Positions 18,464-27,852 of a DNA stretch of 64,000 nucleotides are shown piece by piece (position 1 is the stretch's first letter; every line of letters begins with the position of its first letter). The notes beneath the pieces were generated by a model. That model saw nothing but the letters and a program-made list of their open reading frames with translations, was not told the origin of the DNA and did not search any database. Position numbers and translations under genes: made by a program. The stretch comes from Pachysolen tannophilus NRRL Y-2460 (taxonomy: Eukaryota > Ascomycota > Pichiomycetes > Alaninales > Pachysolenaceae), in the NCBI GenBank assembly GCA_001661245.1, contig KV454015.1:120639-184638 (forward strand). The letters are read 5' to 3'.

Positions 18464-19474
18464 TTATGCAACGAGTAGATCTAATATTTCATCAGCGGTT
18501 ATCCTACTTGATGATTGATATATAGTAGCTTTTGTGAAAATTTTTTTCATATTGATATCATCACATCTAGGTAAGATTTCATCAACAGAAAGACCTTTTT
18601 GAGGGAAAAAATTCATTTTTTGGAAAGTATCAATATGTTTAACTTCTTCCCAATTGGATAAATTTTGAGTTCCAAATTTTTGTAAAATTGAAGATAATAA
18701 TGCTAAATCACTAAAATTACCATCATTATCCAATATTGGCTCACAATTTTGAGAATAAATTAATGTCATTACTATAGCCAATGCCCAAATATCAACAGCT
18801 GATGAATAAGTATTAAGACTAAACATTAATTCAGGCGCTTTATATAAACCAGTGGCAATATCGGTAATTTTCTTTGTCGAAGGTTCTTTCCCATAATTAT
18901 CTGGTGCAGTCCAGCTTATTCCAAAATCAATCAATACCGGATCAGAATCCAAACTCTTGAATAAAATATTTTCAGGTTTAATATCTCTATGAATAATCTT
19001 ATTTTTATGTAGAAAACTTAACGATTTAGCTAATGCAATAACCATTTCTTTAGCCCTGGACAACGGTAACTTATTTATTCTATTTATAGCAAGTGAACTA
19101 TCATCGTTCTCCTTATCTTCACAATCTTTGTTAAAAATATTTCCAAATAAATTTATCTTTTTTTTAGAATTCAGTTTAATGACATCTTCAAGATTAAATG
19201 GATAAAATGGGAAAACCATTATTAACTCATCACCAATTTCAAAATCATCTAACAACTCAATCACATTATAATCCTTACCGCCCTTCCCATTCAACCTCAT
19301 CAATGTTTTCAATTCTATCCTACTATTATGAGGAGGACGATCATCCATAGGATCAGTTATCTTCAAAGCAACCTCATTTACTCCATTTCCAAGTCCAACT
19401 TCAGCCTTATAAACAGCACTAAAAGGACCTGAGTATATCCTCTTCCTATTGATATATAACTTATTCTTCTCCAT
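18464..19474 (-). CDS. CAK1: CDK-activating kinase Cak1
   Basis: Monomeric protein kinase that phosphorylates the T-loop of Cdc28 and other CDKs in yeasts. The 336-residue kinase has a weak glycine loop (YSGPFSAVYKA) with only one Gly, as in Cak1 where this loop is degenerate. It also has VALKI for the ATP-anchoring Lys, the catalytic loop IIHRDIKPENILF, a DFG motif in LIDFGISW, and TDIATGLYKAPELMF as activation segment and APE motif, very close to the S. cerevisiae Cak1 segment recalled as TDISTGIYKAPE. VDIWALAIVMTLIYSQ follows. It lacks a phosphorylatable CDK-type T-loop Thr in the usual context. Length is near the family value (368). Start ATG at 19474. Confidence 0.82.
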   Translation of the reverse strand: MEKNKLYINRKRIYSGPFSAVYKAEVGLGNGVNEVALKITDPMDDRPPHNSRIELKTLMRLNGKGGKDYNVIELLDDFEIGDELIMVFPFYPFNLEDVIKLNSKKKINLFGNIFNKDCEDKENDDSSLAINRINKLPLSRAKEMVIALAKSLSFLHKNKIIHRDIKPENILFKSLDSDPVLIDFGISWTAPDNYGKEPSTKKITDIATGLYKAPELMFSLNTYSSAVDIWALAIVMTLIYSQNCEPILDNDGNFSDLALLSSILQKFGTQNLSNWEEVKHIDTFQKMNFFPQKGLSVDEILPRCDDINMKKIFTKATIYQSSSRITADEILDLLVA

Positions 19475-19829
19475 TACCTCTTTAATTCCTCGTTAATTAA
19501 CTATTTTAGTTTTAACACAAAACAGAAAATGAACGTAAAGAAAATAAAAAGAAAAATATAAAAAAATAAAAAGTAAAGCAACATAATAATAATTTATAAT
19601 TATAATTATAATTAAAAAATAAAGAGCAAAAAAAAAAAAAAAAAATTAAAATAAAATCAATAATTAGAAAGGAGAAAAGGCAAGAGAGAGGTTGATCAAA
19701 TCATATTAGGCAAAAAGAGGGTTTTATATCAATTTTTGGTTGTTGATTAGTTGTATTTAATTGTATTGTTGTTTTGTTTGATTGTTTGATCGAATATTAA
19801 TTCCCCCACATTAATATTATCTGGTTACC
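19475..19829. other. Divergent promoter region CAK1 / GYP8
   Basis: A 355-bp A+T-rich region with a TAATTA-type tract near 19588-19612 and an A-run near 19628-19645. No factor site recognised. Confidence 0.55.
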
Positions 19830-21389
19830 ATGTCAGCGTCTATCCATCGAGAATGGGTTCAGATGGAATTAGGTGATATGGGGAAGTCGATATTTAACGA
19901 TTTGCCGCTTTCTGAAGATAGAGCTGAATTGAAAAAATCAAGCATTGAAACGGCGTTGGCATTTGAAGATTATCAATTATTGACTTCATTAATAAAAACT
20001 AGAGAAGGTTTATTAACTGTAGAATTAAGAAGAAAGATTTGGCCAATTTTGATGGGCATTAAAGATATTAATGCAATAAATCATGTGAATTTGGAGACAA
20101 ATAGACAGGTTGATTATAAGACATTACCAAAACATAAAGATGAAGATCAATTAAAATTGGACGTTGATAGAAGTTTTGTATTTTATCCAAGGGAAAAATC
20201 TGATTTTGAAATTTCAATCTTGAGAGAAAAATTGATGATTTTAGTTACTAAGATTTTAAGGTTTAATCCTCTTTTAAATTATTACCAAGGTTATCATGAT
20301 ATTGCTAGTATCTTTTTATTAGTATTTAAAGATGAAAATCAAAGTTTTAATGCTCTTGAATTTTTCACTCTTTTCAGCTTAAGAGATTTCATGTTACCAA
20401 CAATTGATTCATCAGTTGATCATTTAAGGTTAATACCTGATCTCTTGAGTAAGATTGATTATAAATTCAGTAAATTGATTGATTCTTTAGATCCATTTTA
20501 TTCATTATCTTCAATTATAACATTATATGCCCATAATTTTACAAGATTCCAAGATGTTTGTCTCTTGTGGGATTTTATAATGGTTGAAAATTCAATTGTT
20601 GTATCGGTTTATTTTTATAGTTCAGTCTTGATATATTACAAAGAACAAATCTTAGATGACTTGATGGAACTATCTGGTTGTTCAGATGAAAAAGATTTAA
20701 TAAGTGAGAAATTTCTAATGAATAATAAGGATATAATTCATTCGATACTATCAGGTGTTGTTAGCAAGAATTTAAACAGAGAAAATTGTCAATCACAATT
20801 TTTCGAGATCTTGCAATTAACCTTGGGGTATTTGAACAAATTCCCTCCTTCCAAATTGAATACTTTCAATAATGATATTTCTTCGAATTCTGTGTTAAAG
20901 ACATCATCAATCTATGTACCTAATTTATCATTTGAACAAATTGAAAGTAAGACAAAATTTTATACATATCCTTTCTTGAAAAAATTATTTAAGGAACAGG
21001 TAAAAGAAAATCAACAAAAGCAAGCGGATGAAAAATTGATGAAAAGCTTTTCTGGTCCGTCAATGCCATCTCAGAGACTTTATTTCTTATCTAAATTTTT
21101 GTCATCTTCCTATCATCAAAAAGGTACTAATAGAAATTCAAAATCCATTAAGGTTCGTAATAAAAATTTTCAACTTTCTACATTTATCTTTAGGCTTTCT
21201 TTCACAATTGGCATTGGAATTATATTAAAATATTATTTTGATCAACACGAAATCAACTTTAGTTCAAATGATAATTTTTTCGTTATTGGCTTCCAATCTA
21301 TGAATAAAGCATTGAGAAATAATGGATTTAACTTGACTGGCTTTAGTTTACTTGACGTCAAGAATTGCGTCTATAGATTTATCAAATAG
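19830..21389 (+). CDS. GYP8: TBC-domain Rab GTPase-activating protein, Gyp8-like
   Basis: Rab/Ypt GTPase-activating protein with a C-terminal membrane segment, the layout of Gyp8. Of 519 residues, the TBC domain spans about 60-300. It starts at LRRKIWPILMG, has the arginine-finger motif as LDVDRSFVFYP, the glutamine finger in LNYYQGYHDIASIF, and the later blocks YSLSSIITLYAHNF and VCLLWDFIMVENSI. Near the C-terminus a hydrophobic segment (FIFRLSFTIGIGIILKYYF, about 448-467) would anchor it, with a short tail. Size matches S. cerevisiae Gyp8 (about 497). Start ATG 19830. A tandem 13-bp repeat lies in its 3' flank. Confidence 0.8.
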   Translation: MSASIHREWVQMELGDMGKSIFNDLPLSEDRAELKKSSIETALAFEDYQLLTSLIKTREGLLTVELRRKIWPILMGIKDINAINHVNLETNRQVDYKTLPKHKDEDQLKLDVDRSFVFYPREKSDFEISILREKLMILVTKILRFNPLLNYYQGYHDIASIFLLVFKDENQSFNALEFFTLFSLRDFMLPTIDSSVDHLRLIPDLLSKIDYKFSKLIDSLDPFYSLSSIITLYAHNFTRFQDVCLLWDFIMVENSIVVSVYFYSSVLIYYKEQILDDLMELSGCSDEKDLISEKFLMNNKDIIHSILSGVVSKNLNRENCQSQFFEILQLTLGYLNKFPPSKLNTFNNDISSNSVLKTSSIYVPNLSFEQIESKTKFYTYPFLKKLFKEQVKENQQKQADEKLMKSFSGPSMPSQRLYFLSKFLSSSYHQKGTNRNSKSIKVRNKNFQLSTFIFRLSFTIGIGIILKYYFDQHEINFSSNDNFFVIGFQSMNKALRNNGFNLTGFSLLDVKNCVYRFIK

Positions 21390-21901
21390 TTTGGTTTAGA
21401 TCTATGTTGATTTTTCTTTCATATCTTTTTGAAGCTTGAAGGTTTTGGGGTTTTTTTTCCGTCGTTGTTTTTCGTCGTTGTTTTTCGTCGTTGTTTTTTG
21501 TCTTGGTTTTTTGTCTTGGTTTTTGTGTCTTTCTTTGTTTTTTTTTATGTTAATTGGTTACACACAAGATAAGGGTTTGCATTTGTTTCACTGTGTTAAG
21601 TTAAGCTAAGGATAATCTACGGAACTAGATATTAATAATGAGTTATGCGTTTGTGCCTGGTGTTTTTTATTTTAATCATTTGATATTTTTGAATCGATTA
21701 TTTTTTTTATTTTTTTAAGTGTTTTTACTGTTTATTTCTTTTTACTTACGTACATAACATGACTTTCATGGGATCACCATTTCGTCTATTATTAACAAAC
21801 TAATATTTCTAATCGAAATCCCTTTGTAAGGAAATAAAAAAAAAAGATGGAAATAAAAATTTTTGTGGGAAATATAATATTACAAGTAGTCATTGAGTTA
21901 T
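21390..21901. other. Convergent intergenic region GYP8 / SPT8
   Basis: About 510 bp of T-rich sequence between two convergent stop codons. It holds the GYP8 3' flank minisatellite (21461-21524) and T-runs. No ORF seen. Confidence 0.6.
21461..21524 (+). repeat. 13-bp minisatellite, five units
   Basis: Three copies of GTCGTTGTTTTT(C/T) at 21461, 21474 and 21487, then two of GTCTTGGTTTTT(T) at 21500 and 21513. The last unit is 12 bp. The units share GTCnTnGTTTTT. It lies 72 bp after the GYP8 stop codon, so it is probably transcribed in the 3' UTR. Confidence 0.9.
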
Positions 21902-24022
21902 TTATGAATCTATAGTTACTTCATAGATTAGGACCATCTCAGTACTAACACCATTCCAGCCTCTGTTCCCACTTGCACTAACCATGAACCTGCATGTTGG
22001 ATCAATGTACAAATCTGAGAGAACACCACCATGATGTCCTGGAATAATCATAAATGGGATTTTAGATTTCTTTGAATTCTTATTCACAGAATTCTCATAA
22101 AGTCTTAAATCATACAATCTAATATTGTCGTTTGATCCACAAAGTATATGGTGATTATTCAACATTGGTTTAACAATTGAAACAGGTCCTGAGACTTGTG
22201 GAAATTTCATTGTCTTTGATGCAACTGATTCCCTCACACCGTTGACATTGCTAAAAGGCATTTTAATGGAAAATTCTTCAACACTAGAATTTCTTCTTCC
22301 AGCATATATATAATCACCATCAATGGACCAACACGAGGACATACACCAAGGTGGTGTATTTCTAGGAGTGGGTATTCTCAAGACATTATTTGACGAAGAA
22401 GGTAATCTTGCATCCCATACATTGACCGCACCATCCATGGAAGAAGACAAAAAAATATTGCCATCACGTACTGTAGTATTTATTGGAAAGGATTCGTTTT
22501 GCTGTTGCTTCAATTCTTGTTTCATTGTACTTAAATCTTCATTCTTGGCTGTTTCTACATCATCATCCAAACTCTTCTCTTTTTCCTTGTCATTTTGCTT
22601 GTCCTTTTCCTTATTATTTTCTTCGTCATCATCACTCCCAAACAAAGAATCCAAATCATCGTCATTTTTGTTATCATTCAGCTGCAGTTCCAGCAGTTCA
22701 GAATTATCATTATCTTCTTCTTCTATATTTTCATAAATCGATGGATCAATCAGTATACCAGTTGCTGGTCTATATTCAAGGTTAGATATTTGCCCTGTTG
22801 CACCTTTGTATTCATTAACAACAGATCCATTGTTTAAATCCCATTCCAAGATTTTCCTATCCCATGAACCACTTATAAATTTATTTTCATCTTGATTTAA
22901 TTTTACAACACTGACGGCATCATTATGTTGATTTGGCAGATTCCCATGTTGGAAATAATGTCGTATTGAACCTTCACTATGCCTTACTGATTGTAAAGCA
23001 ATTCCTCCACTTGATAATCCTGATAATAACCAAAGCGATTCTTTTTGAACTGCTAAAGTATATACAGGTGAAAGTTTTGGTTCATAATGGGTCAATGATA
23101 CTTGTTGATTTTTATAATTATTTTCATTTTCAATTGTCTTTCTTGATTTTGCACCTTTTTTCTTTGCAGGTGCAGAGACAGCATTTGATTTACTTAATTC
23201 ATCTCTATAAATTGGTTGTTCATTTTCCCAATAGGATGATATTAGTCCTGCTAAAGAAATTGAATCCACTAAAAGATGTTTTTGTGCTACTGTCAATTGT
23301 AATTTACCTTCAATTGATCCAATAAAATCGTATTTTCTTATAAATCCATCTTCTCCACCTGTGAACAACCATTTAGGACCTTTTGATAATGCAATAGAAT
23401 GAATTGGAGAAGCATATGGAATTGCAACATATGGTGCAATATCAAATGAATTTGCATGTGTTGCTGTATAAATCAATTTCTCTCTAATGTTTTCCAGTTC
23501 CGGCTCAACGCTTGAAGATTTCTTTGCCTTTTTATCTTTTTCAGCATCTTCAGCATCTTGAGTATCTTCTTCTTCTTCTTCTTCGTCTTCATCATTATTT
23601 TCTTCTTGATCATCATCCTGATCTTGGTCTTCTCCATCTTCTCCATCTTCTCCATCATCTTCATCCTCATCCTCGTCATCATTGTCTTCGTCATCCTCGT
23701 CGTCTTCATCGCCGTCACCTTCGCCATTGCCGTCCCCATCACCTTCACCGTCACCTTCACCTTCCAGATCTGCATCAAAATCCACCTCCAGATCCTGGCG
23801 CTGATCTCTATCATCATCTTCATCATCATCCTCATCATTGTCATCGTCATTGTCCTCATCATTGTCCTCCTCTTCTTCCTCATCATCATCATCTTCCATC
23901 AGTTCATTTGGAGCTTGAGTTAACTCTTCATCTTCCTCCTCTTCTTCTTCTTCTTCCTCTTCCAAACCAGCATCTAGCATTTCAGTATCATTATCATTGA
24001 ACAAATCATCATTGATATTCAT
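21902..24022 (-). CDS. SPT8: SAGA complex subunit Spt8
   Basis: WD40 subunit of the SAGA coactivator that contacts TBP. The 706-residue protein begins with about 165 residues dominated by Asp/Glu runs, typical of Spt8. The WD region follows: IPYASPIHSIALSKGPKWLFTGGEDGFIRKYDF, NAVSVVKLNQDE-type blade with FISGSWDRKILEWDL, FLSSSMDGAVNVWD, TPPWCMSSCWSIDGDYIYAGRRNSSVEEF, HHILCGSNDNIRLYD, and a last blade ending MVSASGNRGWNGVSTEMVLIYEV. A second acidic, Lys-rich insert sits between blades at about 435-495. It is longer than S. cerevisiae Spt8 (602) because of the acidic segments. Start ATG 24022. A GGTCGTGT element lies 206 bp upstream. Confidence 0.93.
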   Translation of the reverse strand: MNINDDLFNDNDTEMLDAGLEEEEEEEEEEDEELTQAPNELMEDDDDEEEEEDNDEDNDDDNDEDDDEDDDRDQRQDLEVDFDADLEGEGDGEGDGDGNGEGDGDEDDEDDEDNDDEDEDEDDGEDGEDGEDQDQDDDQEENNDEDEEEEEEDTQDAEDAEKDKKAKKSSSVEPELENIREKLIYTATHANSFDIAPYVAIPYASPIHSIALSKGPKWLFTGGEDGFIRKYDFIGSIEGKLQLTVAQKHLLVDSISLAGLISSYWENEQPIYRDELSKSNAVSAPAKKKGAKSRKTIENENNYKNQQVSLTHYEPKLSPVYTLAVQKESLWLLSGLSSGGIALQSVRHSEGSIRHYFQHGNLPNQHNDAVSVVKLNQDENKFISGSWDRKILEWDLNNGSVVNEYKGATGQISNLEYRPATGILIDPSIYENIEEEDNDNSELLELQLNDNKNDDDLDSLFGSDDDEENNKEKDKQNDKEKEKSLDDDVETAKNEDLSTMKQELKQQQNESFPINTTVRDGNIFLSSSMDGAVNVWDARLPSSSNNVLRIPTPRNTPPWCMSSCWSIDGDYIYAGRRNSSVEEFSIKMPFSNVNGVRESVASKTMKFPQVSGPVSIVKPMLNNHHILCGSNDNIRLYDLRLYENSVNKNSKKSKIPFMIIPGHHGGVLSDLYIDPTCRFMVSASGNRGWNGVSTEMVLIYEVTIDS

Positions 24023-24520
24023 TATTAAGATAACAAAGTTATAAATATCAAATCACTAAACTTATTTCCCAAGTTTTCTTTTCTTACCGTCTTCTTCTTC
24101 TTACCCACCGTCTTATTGGAAAACCACTGAAAAATATAAATGGTTCACTTAATGGCCCATTTTCTATTTTTTTTTTTCTCTTTTTGAACTTTGTGAACTT
24201 TTTCTTAATTAAATTTGATTATCAAATACACGACCATGTTTTTCTTCCTTTTTACTTTGATTTTATAACCAATTTTCCAGAAATTGATTAAAAAAACGAG
24301 AGAAATAGTGCCATTGGCTAATTAGACGAGTTGGAACGTAATGATGAGCTGAGAAGAGCAAGTCTGGGTTTTGAAAAAAAAAAAAAAAAATAAAAAAAAA
24401 TTGTTTTTCTTTATATATTTTTGTTCAGCAATAGATCGATAGTTAGATAAATAATAGTAGTTTTTTTATATACTACACGTATAAAACGAGCCAGAACCTT
24501 TTTAAGATTCCGTGTTCTAA

Positions 24521-24593
24521 GCCCGTGTAGCGTAATGGTTAACGCGTTTGACTTCTAATCAAAAGATTCTGGGTTCGACTCCCAGCATGGGTG
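24521..24593 (+). tRNA. tRNA-Arg (anticodon TCT)
   Basis: A 73-nt cloverleaf. The acceptor GCCCGTG pairs with CATGGGT, allowing two G-U pairs. The D-stem is GCG/CGC, the anticodon stem TTTGA/TCAAA has loop CTTCTAA (anticodon TCT, decoding AGA), and the T-stem CTGGG/CCCAG has loop TTCGACT. No intron and no encoded CCA. The internal A box (TAGCGTAATGG) and B box (GGTTCGACTCC) are intact, and a T18 polymerase III terminator follows at about 24601. Confidence 0.96.
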
Positions 24594-24600
24594 CTTTAAC

Positions 24601-24619
24601 ATTTTTTTTTTTTTTTTTA
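24601..24619 (+). terminator. Polymerase III T-run terminator of tRNA-Arg(TCT)
   Basis: An uninterrupted T-run starting about 8 bases after the mature tRNA 3' end, ample for polymerase III release. Confidence 0.85.
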
Positions 24620-24927
24620 ATCTTTCTATTCTTCACAGATGGATTTATTTGTGAATTTAAAGATATATCTTTTATAGAATGAATGTAAGAATCTAAAAAT
24701 GCTATTAATGAACTCATAGGGGTTAATGTTATGGATAATGAATAATCATCATTTGATTTTGTGAAAAATAAATAAAATAAAAAAAAAAAAAAAAAAATTT
24801 ACACAAAATTACATAAGTTAAAAAAGTTTTTTATTTTTTTTATTTTATTTATTTTTCAAGTAGAAATAATAGTTTATTCATTTAATTGAAGAACGAGGTA
24901 GAGGTATTGAAATATAGTGCTGCTGAT

Positions 24928-26499
24928 ATGAGTACTGAAATAGAAGAAAAGTCTGAGAAACCATTGGAAGATGGGATTGATGGGAAAGTGGAATCTTTTG
25001 TAGCTGAAGATAAAGAACAAAATAATATAAATGATTCACAACAGGAAGAGAAGCAAACTATAGATTCTATCTTAAATAAGTTAGATGCAAACGATGATGA
25101 GGTTGTACCATATTTATCTGATGATGATGTTGCTGATATAAGTTTGCACAGTGAAGGGGAGAACTCGGAAACGGATGCTTCTTCTGAATCATCGAACAAC
25201 GAAACTGATGAGAGTGATCAAAGTGATCAAAGTGATCAAAGTGATGAGGATGAAGATAAGCATGATAGGAAATCATCAGTTGCAGAGGTGGAATATGAAG
25301 ACGATGATTTTGAAGAAGGAAATGATGATGGTCCTATTAGATCGAAGAACGAAGTGCTGGATGAGCTTGCACCGGCTATACCGAAAGATGTTATAATAGA
25401 TGAAAAGACTCCAATCGAGCTTATTGGAGAAGTAACATCATTGGTAGAACGCAGCATTATTATTAAGGCACATGTATCTGCTGAATTTCGAGTCTTGAAA
25501 GAAGGATCCTTATTATGCTTTGAAGATAGATCTCTTTTAGGACCACTTTTCGAAGTATTTGGACGATTGCAACAACCTTTTTATAGGGTTAAATTTAATA
25601 CTGATGAAGATTTCAATAATTTTAAAGAAAAATTACATAGTAAAGTTTATTATGTTGTCCCCAAAGCACATTTTGTACAAACTTCCTCGATACGATTATT
25701 CAAAGGATCAGATGCATCAAATGCAAATGATGAAGAGGTTGATGAAAATAATTTGGATTATTCCGATGATGAACAAGAACAACTTGCTAAGAAATTGAAA
25801 AAGAAAAATAAAGGATCTAAAACTAAAAATCTGGACAAAAATTTGGAAAATGATTCAGGAAAACTGATTCGTGCAATGGGACTGCTTCCGCAACCACCAA
25901 CTTCTGTTAAACGTTCTATGGATACATTATTTGATAATAGTTCACAGCAACAAAAACGTAAAGTTCAAGACTATAAACCCATTTATACACAATACAAATC
26001 CATTTCTGAGCGTGAACGTCAACAGAAACCACAAGAACCACAACCAAAAGTTACAGAAACGCCAATTCAAGCTCACCAACTGATGCTGCTATTACAACTG
26101 CAATTCCAAAAAATAAATGAAAATAATAGCAGGCAACATAAAACGCAACATATACCTTCACAGCAACAACAACAACAACAACAACAACAACAGAGTTTCA
26201 ACGGTAATCATTTTCCTTATCAGCAGCAACAGCAGCAGCAACAGCAACAGCAACAGTTCCAACCTCGGGCCAATCCGTTACAGGCACTGCAATTTCAGCA
26301 GCTTCAAAATGCATTTATTTCACAAATGCAGCAGCAACAACAGCAACAACAACAACAACAGCAACAGCCTTATGTATCATACCAAAATCAGCAGCCACCA
26401 CCACAACATAGAGAAAGAAAAAGTTATGATAAACGATTTCACTATAACAATAGACAGGAAGAATTTAAAGATGATTCAAATGATGGGTTCGATTATTAA
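24928..26499 (+). CDS. NAF1: H/ACA snoRNP assembly factor Naf1
   Basis: Naf1 delivers Cbf5-Nop10-Nhp2 to nascent H/ACA snoRNAs and telomerase-type RNAs and is later replaced by Gar1. The conserved Gar1-like core lies at about residues 165-255: KTPIELIGEVTSLVERSIIIK, then EGSLLCFEDRSLLGPLFEVFG, RLQQPFYRVKF and KVYYVVPKAHFVQT. It is preceded by an acidic Ser/Asp/Glu region with a tandem SDQ repeat (about 25200-25260), and followed by a basic segment (LAKKLKKKNKGSKTK) and long Gln tracts (26160-26380). Translation starts at ATG 24928 (MSTEIEEKSE); the longer frame from 24886 begins at TTG. 524 residues. Confidence 0.92.
   Translation: MSTEIEEKSEKPLEDGIDGKVESFVAEDKEQNNINDSQQEEKQTIDSILNKLDANDDEVVPYLSDDDVADISLHSEGENSETDASSESSNNETDESDQSDQSDQSDEDEDKHDRKSSVAEVEYEDDDFEEGNDDGPIRSKNEVLDELAPAIPKDVIIDEKTPIELIGEVTSLVERSIIIKAHVSAEFRVLKEGSLLCFEDRSLLGPLFEVFGRLQQPFYRVKFNTDEDFNNFKEKLHSKVYYVVPKAHFVQTSSIRLFKGSDASNANDEEVDENNLDYSDDEQEQLAKKLKKKNKGSKTKNLDKNLENDSGKLIRAMGLLPQPPTSVKRSMDTLFDNSSQQQKRKVQDYKPIYTQYKSISERERQQKPQEPQPKVTETPIQAHQLMLLLQLQFQKINENNSRQHKTQHIPSQQQQQQQQQQQSFNGNHFPYQQQQQQQQQQQQFQPRANPLQALQFQQLQNAFISQMQQQQQQQQQQQQQPYVSYQNQQPPPQHRERKSYDKRFHYNNRQEEFKDDSNDGFDY
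26160..26380. repeat. CAA/CAG polyglutamine-coding tracts in NAF1
   Basis: Three CAA/CAG-rich runs, each coding 10-15 Gln, separated by short spacers. CAA and CAG are interspersed, which usually slows slippage. Expected to be length-polymorphic. Confidence 0.85.
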
Positions 26500-26661
26500 A
26501 ATTAGAATTTCTACAAGGAGAATTTGAATTTTGTCATAAACGTCATTAATGTTATAAATTAAGGAATATAAATAATAAATAAGTCAACACTCCATAGCTA
26601 CCGAAGCGTATATATATATATATGAACAAGAATTAAAAAAAATTAAAAAACATTAAAACTA

Positions 26662-27852
26662 TTAAAAACTTTCCGACAACCTTAACAGCTCATAATTTTT
26701 AACTTCTTCCAACATTTTCCTCCTTATTTCCAGGATTTCATTTCTATTATTATTTTCATTATTGTTTTTATTAGCACTGTAAAAATTATAAGCATTACCT
26801 GAACTCCTATCCATATCATTTGAGATTACAGAAACCATAGAATAATCATCTCCATTATCGGCATTAAAGGCACCTTCGTTAGTACCATGAAACTTAAAAG
26901 CCGAACTCATAGTACTTTGTATATCATCATTAATTATATTCTCAGTAGTAGGGGTAGCAGCAGGAGTTACAGGCGAAACAGGTGGTGAGACATCACCTGC
27001 ATTTTGGCCAATAGCACTTTGGCTGGTGGCACTTTCGCTAGTAGCACTTTCGTTAGTAGCACTCCTGTTATCAGAACTAAGAGGTGACCTTGGTCTTTTC
27101 AAGGAACTTAATTTCCTTTTCCAATTCAGTGGTTTATTCTTTGATTTAGTTGGTACCTTAGGTTCTGAAGCAATTCCAGTACCATTTGCTAAAAGCATAT
27201 GGTCGTGCAGAGCCGAGATAGTATATTCATGAGTTTTAACATCATCTTTAGTTTCTTTACCATACTTGTTAAAATTATATATTGGATCTGTACTACTATT
27301 GTTGGTCAAATCACTCAAATCACTTCCACTATGTAACATATCTTCTGAACCGTAAAATCTTACTGGTGATAAAACTTCTTCTGGGTGATCTAATTGTACC
27401 AAATTTTCCAACTGATTAACATAATAATATTGTCTCAAGATAGGATCAAACTTAACATCCCAACCAAAGGGCACTTTTGGAGCAGTCAATAATTCATCTG
27501 TGCTTGATGTTTGATTTGAGTCCTGAGACTCATTACCATCGATAGATGAAAAAACCGAATCATTTTGATTACTTCCAAAAGAGTCACTAGCATTATCTAT
27601 GTGGCCATTTTTCTTACTTCTTCTCATAGGAATCAGACCTATATTATCACTATCACTATGATTAGTTATCTTCGTAATTATACTTAAACCTTTCTTGTTA
27701 CCACTCTTGGTGCCTCCACTATTATTGGCACTACTATTATTATTGTCCGATGTCTTACTAGAAAAAATAGACAAGGATGGACATCTATGTAAATCCAACT
27801 TATGACTTCTGGGCAGAGAACCCGATAGACCATACTTTGAAACTATAGTCAT
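26662..27852 (-). CDS. WW-domain protein, uncharacterised
   Basis: A 396-residue protein with a single WW-type domain in the N-terminal third. The segment PFGWDVKFDPILRQYYYVNQ followed by LVQLDHPEEV (about 130-160) has the first Trp, the YYYVN core and a terminal DHP, but the second Trp is replaced by Leu (VQLDHP). The rest is Ser/Asn-rich and probably disordered, with a pentapeptide repeat of SATxE type at about 27003-27062. A short C-terminal helix reads RRKMLEEVKNYELLRLSESF. Start is ATG 27852 (MTIVSKYGLSG); a TTG lies 15 bases upstream in frame. I do not recognise a named orthologue. Confidence 0.6.
   Translation of the reverse strand: MTIVSKYGLSGSLPRSHKLDLHRCPSLSIFSSKTSDNNNSSANNSGGTKSGNKKGLSIITKITNHSDSDNIGLIPMRRSKKNGHIDNASDSFGSNQNDSVFSSIDGNESQDSNQTSSTDELLTAPKVPFGWDVKFDPILRQYYYVNQLENLVQLDHPEEVLSPVRFYGSEDMLHSGSDLSDLTNNSSTDPIYNFNKYGKETKDDVKTHEYTISALHDHMLLANGTGIASEPKVPTKSKNKPLNWKRKLSSLKRPRSPLSSDNRSATNESATSESATSQSAIGQNAGDVSPPVSPVTPAATPTTENIINDDIQSTMSSAFKFHGTNEGAFNADNGDDYSMVSVISNDMDRSSGNAYNFYSANKNNNENNNRNEILEIRRKMLEEVKNYELLRLSESF

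Larger units (their letters stand above)
24023..24927. other. SPT8 / NAF1 divergent region with tRNA gene
   Basis: Holds the SPT8 promoter (ACACGACC at 24228-24235), an ACGTAATGATGAGCTGA segment at 24336-24352, tRNA-Arg(UCU) at 24521-24593 and the NAF1 promoter. A/T runs flank the tRNA. No LTR-like inverted ends or target duplications were seen near the tRNA. Confidence 0.65.

Noticed and set aside
22323-24000. Several plus-strand ORFs opposite SPT8
   Set aside because: They are antisense readings of the Asp/Glu-rich codons (His/Leu- or Ser-rich translations) with no family features.
24400-24620. LTR or retrotransposon remnant beside tRNA-Arg(TCT)
   Set aside because: No TG...CA ends, long direct repeats or 5-bp target duplication were visible near either tRNA gene.
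24886-24927. N-terminal extensions beginning at TTG or GTG (NAF1, RPN7, GET4, KAP95, PFK26-like, F-box, WW genes)
   Set aside because: Non-ATG starts are not expected in yeast nuclear genes; the first in-frame ATG gives the conserved N-terminus in each case I could compare.
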